Notes: generated by a model from the letters alone, not told the origin. A stretch of DNA of 64,000 nucleotides from Agrobacterium cavarae (GCF_004310285.1 NZ_SISF01000033.1:434001-498000); one strand, 5' to 3'. Shown: positions 24,856-33,250, numbered from the stretch's first letter. Numbers and translations are program-made.

Positions 24856-25656
24856 TCAGCGGCCAGGAACCGGACGGTTGACGACGTCCAGCAGCGCCTT
24901 CTGGATATACTCGTTGCCCGCAACCACGCTGCGGCTTTCGAGCATGCTGTTCGCGCCGCCCATATCGGAAACGAAGCCGCCGGCTTCGCGGATGAGCACG
25001 ATGCCTGCGGCGATGTCCCAGGGGGACAGTTCCGCTTCCCAGAAGCCGTCGAAGCGACCGGCTGCGACATAGGCGAGGTCGAGAGCAGCGGCACCCATGC
25101 GGCGCACGCCTGCGGTCTCGCCCATTACATGGCGAAGTTCGACGAGGAACTTGCCGTGGTTGCCGCGGCCGAGATGCGGAACGCCGCAGCAGACGACGCT
25201 GTCGGAAAGTTGCTTGCGGGCCGCAACGCGAATGCGGCGATCATTGAGGAACGCCCCGCCGCCACGCTCGGCGGTGTAAAGCTCGTCCGTTGCCGGGTTG
25301 AAGATGACGCCGGCGACGATTTCGCCGCTGCGCTCCAGACCGATGGAGACCGCAAACTGCGGAATGCCGTGCAGGAAGTTGGTGGTGCCGTCCAGCGGAT
25401 CGACGATCCAGCGATGGGCGCCATCGGTGCCGATTTCCTCGCCGCCCTCTTCGCCGAGGAAGCCATAGGTCGGACGTGCCTTCATCAGCTCCTCGCGAAC
25501 GATCTTTTCAGCCTTCAGATCCGCCTGGGACACGAAGTCGCTCGGTCCCTTGACCGATACCTGCAGGTTCTGCACTTCACCGAAGTCACGCGACAAAGAT
25601 TTTCCCGCCTTCAAGGCGGCCTGAACCATGACATTGAGAAGGGCTGAACGGGCCAT
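24856..25656 (-). CDS. suhB: Inositol monophosphatase family protein
   Basis: The 266-residue protein has both metal-binding motifs of the family, GEEGGEEI...WIVDPLDGTTNFLHGIP and SPWDIAAGIVLIREAGG. It should hydrolyse inositol-1-phosphate or related sugar phosphates such as the archaeal/bacterial FBPase-like substrates. The assignment to SuhB rather than another paralogue is by general resemblance. The start at ATG 25656 follows AGGAATG; the extension to 25713 is rejected because the family begins close to MARSALLNVMVQAA. Confidence 0.88.
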   Translation of the reverse strand: MARSALLNVMVQAALKAGKSLSRDFGEVQNLQVSVKGPSDFVSQADLKAEKIVREELMKARPTYGFLGEEGGEEIGTDGAHRWIVDPLDGTTNFLHGIPQFAVSIGLERSGEIVAGVIFNPATDELYTAERGGGAFLNDRRIRVAARKQLSDSVVCCGVPHLGRGNHGKFLVELRHVMGETAGVRRMGAAALDLAYVAAGRFDGFWEAELSPWDIAAGIVLIREAGGFVSDMGGANSMLESRSVVAGNEYIQKALLDVVNRPVPGR

Positions 25657-26107
25657 GAAAACATTCCTGGAAGGTGGCTGAACCGGCCGCGCAAGATCGG
25701 GGCAGGCAGGCATATTGGTTTCTATTTTAGATTTGCGGGTTCAAGACCACAAAACGCACCGAAATTCAAGGCTAAAGCATAGTCGCGCAAAAAGGTGAAA
25801 TGCCACGGTACACGGCGCATCTGCTTTTCCGGGGCCTTGACGCCAATCAAGCGTCTCGAAGTACCGGTTGAGATAATCCTGTGATCAAGTGTGAAAACCT
25901 CTCGTTCGTCCTCCTCGGGCTTGACCCGAGGATCCATCTTTTTCAACTGCTTAACGGTTCGACAGTGGATCCTCGGGTCAAGCCCGAGGATGACGGTGAA
26001 GAGAGGTTCGGCGTTATCACAACGTCGTGCGACGGTGGGCCTCCCAACAATTGAAACAGTAAAAGGACGACCCGTTCGCCTCGTGAGCCGTGGCGGCGCC
26101 TTCGCCC
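25657..26107. other. Gap upstream of suhB-like gene
   Basis: A 451-base gap. It contains repeat family B copy 2 and the promoter region of the phosphatase gene. No coding signal was found; a long minus-strand frame through it is a shadow. Confidence 0.5.
25906..25995. repeat. Palindromic intergenic repeat, family B copy 2
   Basis: Two complementary arms (25906-25934 and 25967-25995) carry CTCGGGCTTGACCCGAGGAT and its complement, separated by about 32 bases. Each arm is itself a hairpin around CTTGACC. This is the best preserved copy of the family. Confidence 0.8.
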
Positions 26108-27343
26108 TCAGTTGGGCCGGAACTTGTTGGCCGCGTCGATCGCCTGCTTCTGCTGACTGTCCTCGATGCCGAGATAGAAATCTTCCAGCCCCGGGTCTTT
26201 TAGACCTGCGCGGCGCGACAGCACATACCACTTGGCCGCCTCGATCGGATCGGGGCGCGTTCCGAGCGCCTGGATGTAGAGATGCGCCACCTTGTTCTGC
26301 GCCACGACATTGCCGCGCTGAGCGGCACCATTCAGCCAGCGAAAACCTTCTTCCAGATCGCGATCGCCGGCCGTGCCGTTGACCAGCCAGATGCCGAGAT
26401 CGACCTGCGCGGTATCGAAGCCCGCCTTTGCGGCACGCGTCAGCCATTCGCGCGCCTTTGCCTTCTTTTCCTTCGGCACCTCCGGCACGTTCAAATAGAT
26501 CTGCGACACGGCATATTGGGCATCCGCAATCCCTTTTTCCGCCGACCTCTCATAGAAGGGCAGCGCCGCCATCAGACCCTTTGGCCCGGGCGTCTGGGAA
26601 ACGAGGATTTGTGCCCAGTTGAATTCGGCTTCCGGATTGCCTGCCTCAGCCGCACGGCGCATGTAGTCGTCGGCAAGCGTCTTGTCGTGCTTGACGAGCC
26701 GGCCTTCCATCAGGATCAGCGCATATTTGAACATGGCAACGGGATCGCCATTCTTGGCGGCCTGCTCGTACCAGAAGGTGGCGGTCTTGTCGTCGCGGGC
26801 AATGCCGAGGCCGCGGCTCATCATTTCAGCGACCAGCGTCTGCGCTGCGGCATCGCCGTCCTGCGCGCGCGTCAGCGCCTTGTCCAGCGCCTGCACATAT
26901 TCACCGCGCTGGTAATGGCCATAGGCCTCGTCGATCTTGCCCTTGAATTCCTTTTCCTTCGGCAGCGGCGGAAGCTCGGCGCCCATGCGCTGATAGACGG
27001 TGACGCCCTCCGAAGGCTGGAGATCCTTCTGATCGCCGCCGGTCACCCGGCCTTTCCGCAGCGGATCGGCATCCTGGTCTGTCGGTCGCGACAGCACGTC
27101 CGGTTCCTGGTTCACCACCGGTCCAAAATCGGTGTCTTCCTCGCCGGCGCCATCGACACCTTGCGCCTGCGGCTGAAGGCCCGGCAAAAGATCAGGGCTT
27201 GCCTGCGGCTCACCCTGCTGCGGCGCTGGCTGTTGGCCGGCCGCTGGAGCCTGGCCCTGCGCAAAGGCAGGGGTCGCGGTGATGGCAAAAGCCATCGCCA
27301 GAAGCGAGATCGATGGGGAAAGGCGGAGCAAGCGAAGGATCAT
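26108..27343 (-). CDS. Exported Sel1-like (TPR) repeat protein
   Basis: The protein of about 411 residues starts with a signal peptide (ILRLLRLSPSISLLAMAFAI...AFAQ), then a Gln/Pro/Ala-rich linker, then at least five Sel1-like repeats. Examples are GDAAAQTLVAEMMSRGLGI, GDPVAMFKYALILMEGRLV, GNPEAEFNWAQILVSQ, GIADAQYAVSQIYLN and GNVVAQNKVAHLYIQAL. Sel1 proteins scaffold protein complexes; in rhizobia some exported ones affect exopolysaccharide or host entry (ExoR type). ATG 27343 is preferred; an in-frame TTG at 27355 would overlap the upstream stop. Operon with the ThiE-like gene. Confidence 0.85.
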   Translation of the reverse strand: MILRLLRLSPSISLLAMAFAITATPAFAQGQAPAAGQQPAPQQGEPQASPDLLPGLQPQAQGVDGAGEEDTDFGPVVNQEPDVLSRPTDQDADPLRKGRVTGGDQKDLQPSEGVTVYQRMGAELPPLPKEKEFKGKIDEAYGHYQRGEYVQALDKALTRAQDGDAAAQTLVAEMMSRGLGIARDDKTATFWYEQAAKNGDPVAMFKYALILMEGRLVKHDKTLADDYMRRAAEAGNPEAEFNWAQILVSQTPGPKGLMAALPFYERSAEKGIADAQYAVSQIYLNVPEVPKEKKAKAREWLTRAAKAGFDTAQVDLGIWLVNGTAGDRDLEEGFRWLNGAAQRGNVVAQNKVAHLYIQALGTRPDPIEAAKWYVLSRRAGLKDPGLEDFYLGIEDSQQKQAIDAANKFRPN

Positions 27344-27351
27344 CGCCCGTA

Positions 27352-28005
27352 TCAACCGCCAAACCGTGGCGCTTTTTCGTCAAGCAATGCATTAGCTTCG
27401 GCAACGGCATGCGCCGCGCCGCCCGCGTGAGCGAAGACGGCCTGGCGCAGTGCCACGAATTCCACGCCGCTTTCGGCAACCGCAACCACCGAGGCGACAT
27501 CCGAACCGCCCATGACGATCGACGGAATTTCGATCATCGACGCCCACCATTCGCCGAGTGCGACGTTCTTCGGGTGTGGCTCCGGCTTGATATCACCCTC
27601 CAGCTTGCCGAAGAAGATATAGTCCGGGTTCGCTTCGCCCTGCTCCAGCGCCTTGTGCCGGTCATCGGCATTGCCGCCGCCGACGATCATCTTCGGCGTG
27701 AACTTTTCCACCGCTTCCGCCAGCGGCTCCACGCCGCCTATCACATGCAGACCATCGGCCTTCACGCGGCCGGCAACGCGGCTGTCACCGGCAACCAGCG
27801 CTGCGGCACCCGCCGCCTGCACGATCGGCACCAGCACTTCCGCGCGTTTCTGGAAGCTGTCGTCATCGAGAGCGTATTGGGGAATGATGACGGAGGCGAC
27901 GTCGCCGCCCCTCAGGGCATCCTCCAGCGCCTTGGCTTGCAGGCCAGCATCTTCGGCTTGCGGCACGATCAGAACCAGACGGCAGCGATCTTCAGGAGAA
28001 CCCAT
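27352..28005 (-). CDS. Divergent thiamine-phosphate-synthase-like protein (ThiE paralogue)
   Basis: The 217-residue protein follows the ThiE TIM-barrel plan: LVLIVPQ strand, ALVAGDSRVAGRVKADGLHV, PDYIFFGKLEGDIKP and EIPSIVMGGSDVASV. However the usual catalytic and phosphate-binding elements are altered. The HLGQ-D motif reads HVIGG, and the T-x-T-K loop is replaced by DIKPEPHP. It may therefore not make thiamine phosphate. The coupled Sel1-repeat gene downstream starts within 10 bases of its stop. Confidence is high for the fold and low for the reaction. Confidence 0.75.
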   Translation of the reverse strand: MGSPEDRCRLVLIVPQAEDAGLQAKALEDALRGGDVASVIIPQYALDDDSFQKRAEVLVPIVQAAGAAALVAGDSRVAGRVKADGLHVIGGVEPLAEAVEKFTPKMIVGGGNADDRHKALEQGEANPDYIFFGKLEGDIKPEPHPKNVALGEWWASMIEIPSIVMGGSDVASVVAVAESGVEFVALRQAVFAHAGGAAHAVAEANALLDEKAPRFGG

Positions 28006-28185
28006 GATTTTTCCATTTTCCGCAGAAAGAACGCTTCATCGCCAATCTGCACTCGTTTTCATATACTGTTTCCGATAAACCGGACTGCACGAAGGATCAA
28101 CAGTTCATAGCTGGACTCTTTGTCGTCCTTTCCCCCCGCGGCCTGTTCCAATGGTCGTCTCACACGCTCATCTCAAGTCCTGACC

Positions 28186-28950
28186 ATGTCGCTCGATCTC
28201 CATTTCTTCCTTGTTGCCATTCCCGCTGTCGTTCTGGTCGGCCTGTCGAAAGGCGGGCTCGGCGGTGCCCTGGCCTTGATGGGCGTGCCGCTGATGGCGC
28301 TGGCCGTGCCGCCGGTGCAGGCGGCGGCGATCTTCCTTCCCATTCTGATCGTCATGGATCTGGTGGCGCTCTGGGCGTGGCGTCACCACAACCACCGGGA
28401 AACGCTGCTGTTGATGCTGCCGGGCGCCATTGCCGGCATTGCGCTCGGCTGGGCTACCTCGACGCTGATTTCTCCCGACGCGATGCGCCTCGTCGTCGCA
28501 ACCGTCACCATCCTCTTCGTGCTGCGCTATTTCTACGAGACCTTCCGCGCCCGCCGCGGACAGGAGATTGCGCCAAAACCGCAGAGACCGGCTGCCGCCA
28601 CGCTCTGGTCGTCACTTTCCGGCTATGCAAGCTTTGTCGCGCATGCCGGTGGTCCACCCTTCCAGATCTATGTGCTGCCGCTCAAGCTGGATCCGAAGAC
28701 CTATACCGGCATGAGCGTGCGCTTCTTCGCCATCATGAATGCGATCAAGCTCATTCCTTATTTTGCGCTGGGGGCGCTGGATTCCACCAACCTCACCACC
28801 TCGGCCACGCTGCTGCCGGTGGCGATGATTGCCACATTTGCAGGTGCGAAGGTTGTCAAATACATGAAGCCCGCCGTCTTCTATCCGCTGATGTATGGAA
28901 TGGCGTTTATCGCGGCGTTGAAACTGCTCTGGGATGGCTTGCCGGCGTAA
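28186..28950 (+). CDS. TauE/SafE-family sulfite/anion exporter
   Basis: The 254-residue protein has about eight predicted helices and the TSUP (TauE/SafE) marks VGLSKGGLGGALALMGVPL near the start and FVAHAGGPPFQIYVLPLKL in the second half. Family members move sulfite, sulfonates or related anions across the inner membrane. The start at ATG 28186 places the first helix at the N-terminus; an extension to 28120 has no membrane or signal features. It is divergent from the ThiE-like gene. Confidence 0.88.
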   Translation: MSLDLHFFLVAIPAVVLVGLSKGGLGGALALMGVPLMALAVPPVQAAAIFLPILIVMDLVALWAWRHHNHRETLLLMLPGAIAGIALGWATSTLISPDAMRLVVATVTILFVLRYFYETFRARRGQEIAPKPQRPAAATLWSSLSGYASFVAHAGGPPFQIYVLPLKLDPKTYTGMSVRFFAIMNAIKLIPYFALGALDSTNLTTSATLLPVAMIATFAGAKVVKYMKPAVFYPLMYGMAFIAALKLLWDGLPA

Positions 28951-29001
28951 CAAATGTCCCTTGCGGCGCATGCATCCGCAGCCTCCTACAGACAAAACGG
29001 A

Positions 29002-29037
29002 AAGGCCCTGATCGCGCTTTGCAACCAGGGCCTTGAA
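29002..29037. terminator. Likely bidirectional terminator between tauE-like and DUF465 genes
   Basis: AAGGCCCTG and CAGGGCCTT form a stem of 9 base pairs around a 17-base loop, between two convergent genes. The T run is imperfect. Confidence 0.6.
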
Positions 29038-29092
29038 CTTTTACCGCTTCTCAGGCGAAAACTCGCCCTGCGGTCTCAATAGTTATTGAAAA

Positions 29093-29269
29093 TCAATGTT
29101 TCGTGGTCGCTTTCAGCCTCTGCAACTCGTCCTTAAGACGCAGCTTTCTGCGCTTGATATTGGCAATCTCCCGATCGTCGGAAGACGGGGAAGCAAGAAT
29201 ACTCTCGAGCTCTTCCTCCAGAGCACCGTGTTTCTTTTCGAGCGATGCAATATGAGCCTGAATGGTCAT
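29093..29269 (-). CDS. DUF465 (YdcH-type) small helical protein
   Basis: This 58-residue frame is read on the minus strand from ATG 29269 to TGA 29093. It starts MTIQAHIASLEKKHGALEEE and ends RLKATTKH. The heptad-like helix with the KRRKLRLKDEL block is typical of DUF465/YdcH. The family is common in alphaproteobacteria and of unknown function. A second DUF465 protein lies about 500 bases away on the opposite strand, with the family E element between them. Confidence 0.8.
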   Translation of the reverse strand: MTIQAHIASLEKKHGALEEELESILASPSSDDREIANIKRRKLRLKDELQRLKATTKH

Positions 29270-29404
29270 GCGGCACGTCCTTCCTTGTTGAACCTACCTC
29301 CAGCGCTCCATCGCTGGAGTTTCAGGTTTACGACAGCACTGTGACACGGAAAGCGCGCTTTGTCGAAGGCGAAATCGGGGCAATAGTGCGGCAAAAATGC
29401 TATA

Positions 29405-29676
29405 AGAGCGCTTCCTTGTTAAATGGAAACAGTTCTGTTGGTTCAAACGGGATCGACTGATTGTCCGGATGGCGCGTGCCGTAGCCAACGCATACGGCCA
29501 AGCCGTCCGGGCAAGCAGGTGGCCCGTTTCAACCAACCCGAAGGGCCGGGGATTTTTCCGCCAGGATCAAAGGCGATCGGCTCGGCCGTACCTTTGGGTA
29601 TGCCCTTCGCCAATCGCCTTTGCCCTGACGAAAACCTGCTCCGGCAGAACGTTGCCATTTGACAAGGAAGCGCTCT
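29405..29676. repeat. 272-bp inverted-repeat element, family E (MITE-like)
   Basis: The left end 29405-29437 (AGAGCGCTTCCTTGTTAAAT, then GGAAACAGTTCTG) and the right end 29645-29676 are inverted repeats of about 32 bases with four differences. Inside is a second palindrome (GGCGATCGGC...GCCAATCGCC). No open frame of note is present and no target-site duplication is obvious. The element separates the two DUF465 genes. It may be a MITE or a rhizobial mosaic element. Confidence 0.7.
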
Positions 29677-29775
29677 AAGGAAACTTCCCGTTACCGCCAT
29701 TTGATGGTACAGGCACGAAGACCAACAACAGAGATGCCGGATGGCGGTCCGGTTCATTACAATGGGGACGACGAG

Positions 29776-29979
29776 ATGGCCGACCAGGAACAGGCGGACG
29801 TCCGGCTTACGCTGGCAAGGCTGAGGCAGGAGCATGAGGATTACGACACGGCCATCAACGCGATGATCCAGACCAATTGCGAAGCGCTCAGAATTCAACG
29901 GATGAAGAAGAAGAAGCTGGCCATCAAGGACAAGATGACCCAGATCGAAGATCAGATCATTCCGGATATCATCGCCTGA
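29776..29979 (+). CDS. Second DUF465 (YdcH-type) protein
   Basis: The 67-residue protein (MADQEQADVRLTLARLRQEH..., RIQRMKKKKLAIKDKMTQIE) shows the DUF465 basic hairpin motif. The start is uncertain: ATG 29776 is preferred by family length, but in-frame ATGs at 29704 and 29734 would add 14 to 24 residues. It precedes purE by 43 bases in the same direction, an arrangement often seen in Rhizobiales. Confidence 0.75.
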   Translation: MADQEQADVRLTLARLRQEHEDYDTAINAMIQTNCEALRIQRMKKKKLAIKDKMTQIEDQIIPDIIA

Positions 29980-30022
29980 TAAGCTCTGGACCCTGACAAC
30001 CCTCTGGACAAGGAGAGGCCGC

Positions 30023-30523
30023 TTGACCACCGAAACGCCGCCCGTCGCCATCATCATGGGAAGCCAGTCTGACTGGGAGACCATGAAAAACGCCGCCGAT
30101 ACGCTGGATGCGCTCGATATCGAATATGAGGCGCGCATCGTGTCCGCCCACCGCACGCCGGAGCGGATGTTCGATTTCGCCACCAATGCGAAGGATGAGG
30201 GCTTCAAGGTCATCATCGCCGGTGCCGGCGGCGCCGCCCATCTTCCCGGTATGACGGCAGCGCTGACCCCTCTCCCCGTCTTCGGCGTTCCCGTTCAGTC
30301 GAAAACCATGTCCGGACAGGACAGCCTCTATTCCATCGTGCAGATGCCGGCGGGCATTCCGGTCGGCACGCTTGCCATCGGCAAGGCGGGCGCCATCAAC
30401 GCCGCCCTTCTGGCCGCCGCCGTGCTGGCGCTTTTCGACGAGGATCTGGCCGACCGGCTGGACAATTACCGCGCCCGTCAGACGGCCATCGTTGCCGAAT
30501 ATCCCATGGACGCCCCGCAATGA
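30023..30523 (+). CDS. purE: N5-carboxyaminoimidazole ribonucleotide mutase
   Basis: The 166-residue class I PurE moves the carboxyl group from N5-CAIR to CAIR in purine synthesis. Motifs include VAIIMGSQSDWETMKNA, RIVSAHRTPERM and IIAGAGGAAHLPGM, ending with GTLAIGKAGAINAALLAA. Translation starts at TTG 30023, with AAGGAGAGG 5 bases upstream. The stop overlaps the purK start (ATGA), so the two are coupled. Confidence 0.96.
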   Translation: MTTETPPVAIIMGSQSDWETMKNAADTLDALDIEYEARIVSAHRTPERMFDFATNAKDEGFKVIIAGAGGAAHLPGMTAALTPLPVFGVPVQSKTMSGQDSLYSIVQMPAGIPVGTLAIGKAGAINAALLAAAVLALFDEDLADRLDNYRARQTAIVAEYPMDAPQ

Positions 30524-31599
30524 AATCGTCCACCATCGGTATCATCGGCGGCGGCCAGCTTGGCCGCATGCTGGCCATGGCAGCCGCCCGCCTGAATTTC
30601 CGCACCGTCGTGCTGGAACCGCAGGCCGATTGTCCGGCGTCGCAGGTCTGCAACCGCCAGATCGTTGCGGCTTACGATGACGAAAAGGCGCTCGCCGAAC
30701 TGGCAAGCCTCTGCGATGTCGTGACCTACGAGTTCGAAAACGTGCCCGTCGTCGCGGCCGAAACGCTCGCCGCCTCTGTGCCGGTCTATCCGCCGGCTGA
30801 AGCGCTGAGCGCCTCGCAGGACCGCCTGACGGAAAAACGCTTCCTCAATGGCTGCGGTATCCCCACAGCCGATTTCCGCGCCGTGGACGATCAGGCGGGT
30901 CTTGAAGCAGCACTTGCAGCATTCGGCGGCAAGGGTGTGCTGAAGACGCGGCGCATGGGCTATGACGGCAAGGGTCAGCGCGTCTTCAAGGGCGGGGAAG
31001 ATCTGACCGGCGCCTTCGATGCGCTCGGCAAGGTGCCGCTGATTCTCGAAAGTTTCATTCCCTTCGAGCGTGAGATTTCCATCATTGCCGCACGTTTTCA
31101 GGATGGCACCGTCACCTGCTACGATCCGGCCGAAAACGTTCACCTGAACGGCATTCTCCATACGTCGACGATTCCCGCCGATCTCTCTGACGCGGCAAGA
31201 ACAGTTGCGGTCGAATCGGCGCAGAAGCTGCTCGCCGCGCTGAACTATGTGGGCGTCGTCGGCATCGAGTTCTTCGTGCTGGCGGATGGTTCGCTGGTGG
31301 CCAATGAGATGGCGCCGCGCGTCCACAATACCGGTCACTGGACGGAAGCGGCCTGCGTGGTCTCGCAGTTCGAGCAGCATATCCGCGCCGTCGCGGGCCT
31401 GGCGCCTGGCAGCACCGCGCGTCATTCCGATTGCGTGATGACCAATCTGATTGGCGACGACATCGACAGCGTGCCGGATTGGCTGAGCCAAAAAGACTGC
31501 CTTGTGCATCTTTACGGCAAGACGGAGGCCCGTCCGGGCCGAAAGATGGGCCATGTGACGCAACTCACCAAGGCTGGAAAGCCGGGGTTTTCCCGGTAA
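30520..31599 (+). CDS. purK: N5-carboxyaminoimidazole ribonucleotide synthase
   Basis: The 359-residue ATP-grasp enzyme makes N5-CAIR from AIR, bicarbonate and ATP. Motifs are IGIIGGGQLGRMLAMAAARL at the N-terminus, GVLKTRRMGYDGKGQ, PFEREISIIAAR and EMAPRVHNTGHWTEAAC. Length and domain order are standard. It supplies the substrate of PurE, encoded just upstream with a 4-base overlap. Confidence 0.96.
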   Translation: MKSSTIGIIGGGQLGRMLAMAAARLNFRTVVLEPQADCPASQVCNRQIVAAYDDEKALAELASLCDVVTYEFENVPVVAAETLAASVPVYPPAEALSASQDRLTEKRFLNGCGIPTADFRAVDDQAGLEAALAAFGGKGVLKTRRMGYDGKGQRVFKGGEDLTGAFDALGKVPLILESFIPFEREISIIAARFQDGTVTCYDPAENVHLNGILHTSTIPADLSDAARTVAVESAQKLLAALNYVGVVGIEFFVLADGSLVANEMAPRVHNTGHWTEAACVVSQFEQHIRAVAGLAPGSTARHSDCVMTNLIGDDIDSVPDWLSQKDCLVHLYGKTEARPGRKMGHVTQLTKAGKPGFSR

Positions 31600-31615
31600 A
31601 AGCTTGCGTAGCGTG

Positions 31616-31644
31616 TTGACAGGCCGGTGCTGAAAGGGTATCTG
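31616..31644 (+). promoter_or_regulatory. Predicted rpmJ promoter
   Basis: TTGACA at 31616-31621 and TATCTG at 31639-31644 with a 17-base spacer lie about 90 bases upstream of rpmJ. The -35 is consensus. Confidence 0.6.
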
Positions 31645-31733
31645 CCTGCCAACCGAAAAAGGCGCGCCCCGTTGCGCGCTTTTGATTGTTTAGATTATGC
31701 GTGCGAAAGCCCGCCAAACTGCGGACCAGAAAA

Positions 31734-31859
31734 ATGAAGATCAAGAACTCGCTCAAAGCGCTTAAGGCTCGTCACCGCGACAACCGTCTGGTTCGCCGCA
31801 AGGGCCGCGTCTACATCATCAACAAGCAGAACCCACGCTTCAAGGCTCGTCAGGGCTGA
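31734..31859 (+). CDS. rpmJ: 50S ribosomal protein L36, type B (cysteine-free)
   Basis: This 41-residue protein is read from ATG 31734 to TGA 31857-31859. It begins MKIKNSLKALKARHRDNRLV, continues RRKGRVYIINKQNPRFKARQG and has the length and the KGRVYIINKQNPRFKARQG-type end of L36 type B. It contains no cysteine, so it is the zinc-independent form. A promoter is seen upstream and a hairpin terminator downstream. Confidence 0.93.
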   Translation: MKIKNSLKALKARHRDNRLVRRKGRVYIINKQNPRFKARQG

Positions 31860-31929
31860 TTGCGTTTCTGCAGTGCTCCGTTTGAAAAGGCGGATCACTT
31901 TGTTGATAGCAGACAGAATTCGATTTCCT

Positions 31930-31979
31930 AATTGGCGCATACGGATTATCGTGATCCGCATGCGCCAATTTCGTTTTTG
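31930..31979 (+). terminator. Hairpin terminator of rpmJ that spans the TPR gene's start
   Basis: A 17-base inverted repeat (AATTGGCGCATACGGAT and ATCCGCATGCGCCAATT, one mismatch) with a 7-base loop is followed by a T-rich stretch. The best start codon of the next gene (ATG 31960) lies inside the right arm. See Part 2. Confidence 0.65.
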
Positions 31980-32565
31980 TGCCCTCCTCCTCGCCTCGCT
32001 CAGCCCGCTTGCCCCGGCCGCGACGCTTACCGCCCATGCTGCGGAGCCGGTAACGACAGCGCCTCAGCCTGAGCAGCCTGCCTCCAAAGACCCGGTCGGC
32101 GATCTCTTCAACAATCTGAAGAAGGAGAGCGACGCCAAGAAGGCCCGCGTCATCGCCACCGAAATCGTTGGCCAGTGGAGCGATTCCGGCAGCCCCACCA
32201 TCAATCTGCTGATGCAATGGGCCGAAGAGGCCAATGAACAGAAGCGCAGCGCCGCAGCCTATGACTTCCTCGACCAGGCCATCTTCCTCGACCCGGACTA
32301 CGCCGGCGCCTGGTACCGCCGCGCCATGATACATCTGGCCGATGGCGACACCCGCAAGGCCATGGCCGACCTCAACAGCACATTGGAAAAAGAACCCCGC
32401 TTCTTCCCCGCCCTTGCCGGTCTCGCCAATATTCTGGAAAGCTCAGAGCGCAATGAGACCGCGATGAAGGTATGGGAGCGCTACCTGACGCTCTACCCCG
32501 CCGACAAGGAAGCGCAGAAGGAAATGGGCGAGCTTTCCGAAAAGCTGGCTGGCACGCGCAGCTGA
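31960..32565 (+). CDS. Exported TPR protein
   Basis: The protein of about 201 residues has a signal peptide (RQFRFCALLLASLSPLAPAA...AHA) and TPR-like helices (AAYDFLDQAIFLDPDYAGAW, YRRAMIHLADGDTRKAMADL, NETAMKVWERYLTLYPADKE). It should be periplasmic. The start is uncertain. ATG 31960 gives a clean signal peptide but lies in a terminator-like hairpin without a ribosome site; GTG codons at 31951 and 31873 are in frame. No partner is evident. Confidence 0.75.
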   Translation: MRQFRFCALLLASLSPLAPAATLTAHAAEPVTTAPQPEQPASKDPVGDLFNNLKKESDAKKARVIATEIVGQWSDSGSPTINLLMQWAEEANEQKRSAAAYDFLDQAIFLDPDYAGAWYRRAMIHLADGDTRKAMADLNSTLEKEPRFFPALAGLANILESSERNETAMKVWERYLTLYPADKEAQKEMGELSEKLAGTRS

Positions 32566-32659
32566 TACGCCTGTCGCTTTTGCCCTGCGGGATGGGGCGT
32601 CGTTGATGCCCGTTCGGTACAGTCACTATCACTGGTGACGGCGCTGCGCCACACTCTGC

Positions 32660-32749
32660 CGTCCTCCTCTGGCTTGACCCGAGGATCCAAACCCGTCGAC
32701 GCGAATGCAACGGAGATGGATGTTCGGGTTAAACCCGAGCATGACGATG
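32660..32749. repeat. Palindromic intergenic repeat, family B copy 3
   Basis: The left arm reads CTCTGGCTTGACCCGAGGATCC and the right arm GTTCGGGTTAAACCCGAGCATGAC. This copy is more diverged than copy 2. Confidence 0.7.
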
Positions 32750-32792
32750 GAGAGGTCGGCGCCACAGCAATCCATGCGCCTTCCAAAAAGCA

Positions 32793-32815
32793 AAATCGCC
32801 GCAGAAGCGGCGATT
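32793..32815 (-). terminator. Intrinsic terminator of the DUF2312 gene
   Basis: AATCGCCGC and GCGGCGATT pair around a 4-base loop, followed on the minus strand by a T-rich tract. Confidence 0.8.
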
Positions 32816-32846
32816 AAACAGGTCACTTATCGAGCAAGCCCGAAGC

Positions 32847-33101
32847 TCACTCCATCCCAAGCGCAGCCATGTACGTCTGCAGGATCGTCTCTTCCTCGAT
32901 GCGCTCATTGGCGTCCTTCTTGCGAAGACGGATGATGGTGCGGATCGCCTTGGTGTCGTAGCCGCGGCCCTTGGCTTCACCCATGACATCCTTGATGTCA
33001 CCCTGGATTGCCGCCTTCTCTTCTTCGAGGCGTTCGACGCGCTCGATGAACTGGCGAAGTTCGGCGGCGGCGACGGTTTCGGTTGTGGCTGTTTCGTCCA
33101 T
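32847..33101 (-). CDS. gapR: GapR-like nucleoid protein (DUF2312)
   Basis: This 84-residue protein matches DUF2312, the family of Caulobacter GapR, a helical dimer/tetramer that clamps overtwisted AT-rich DNA ahead of replication forks. Visible blocks are ELRQFIERVERLEEEKAAIQ, KDVMGEAKGRGYDTKAIR and TIIRLRKKDANERIEEE. ATG 33101 has AAGGA about 7 bases upstream; a longer in-frame start at 33224 is not supported. Monocistronic, with its own terminator. Confidence 0.88.
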   Translation of the reverse strand: MDETATTETVAAAELRQFIERVERLEEEKAAIQGDIKDVMGEAKGRGYDTKAIRTIIRLRKKDANERIEEETILQTYMAALGME

Positions 33102-33250
33102 TCCATGATCCTTCAATAGTTCGGCTCGCTTCGAGCCCGTTTCTGTGCGGCGAAATCTTCGCCTGCTGCTCATCAAAGGCAGCCAAAATTCCCGGCTGGT
33201 GAACTGCCCGTGGAAAGGCCTCACGTCAAGCCTAATCGGGTGGGAGACAG

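Noticed and set aside
25722..26447. Minus-strand 241-codon frame before the Sel1-repeat gene
   Set aside because: It overlaps the end of the Sel1 gene in another frame and a palindromic repeat; no ribosome site or domain is seen.
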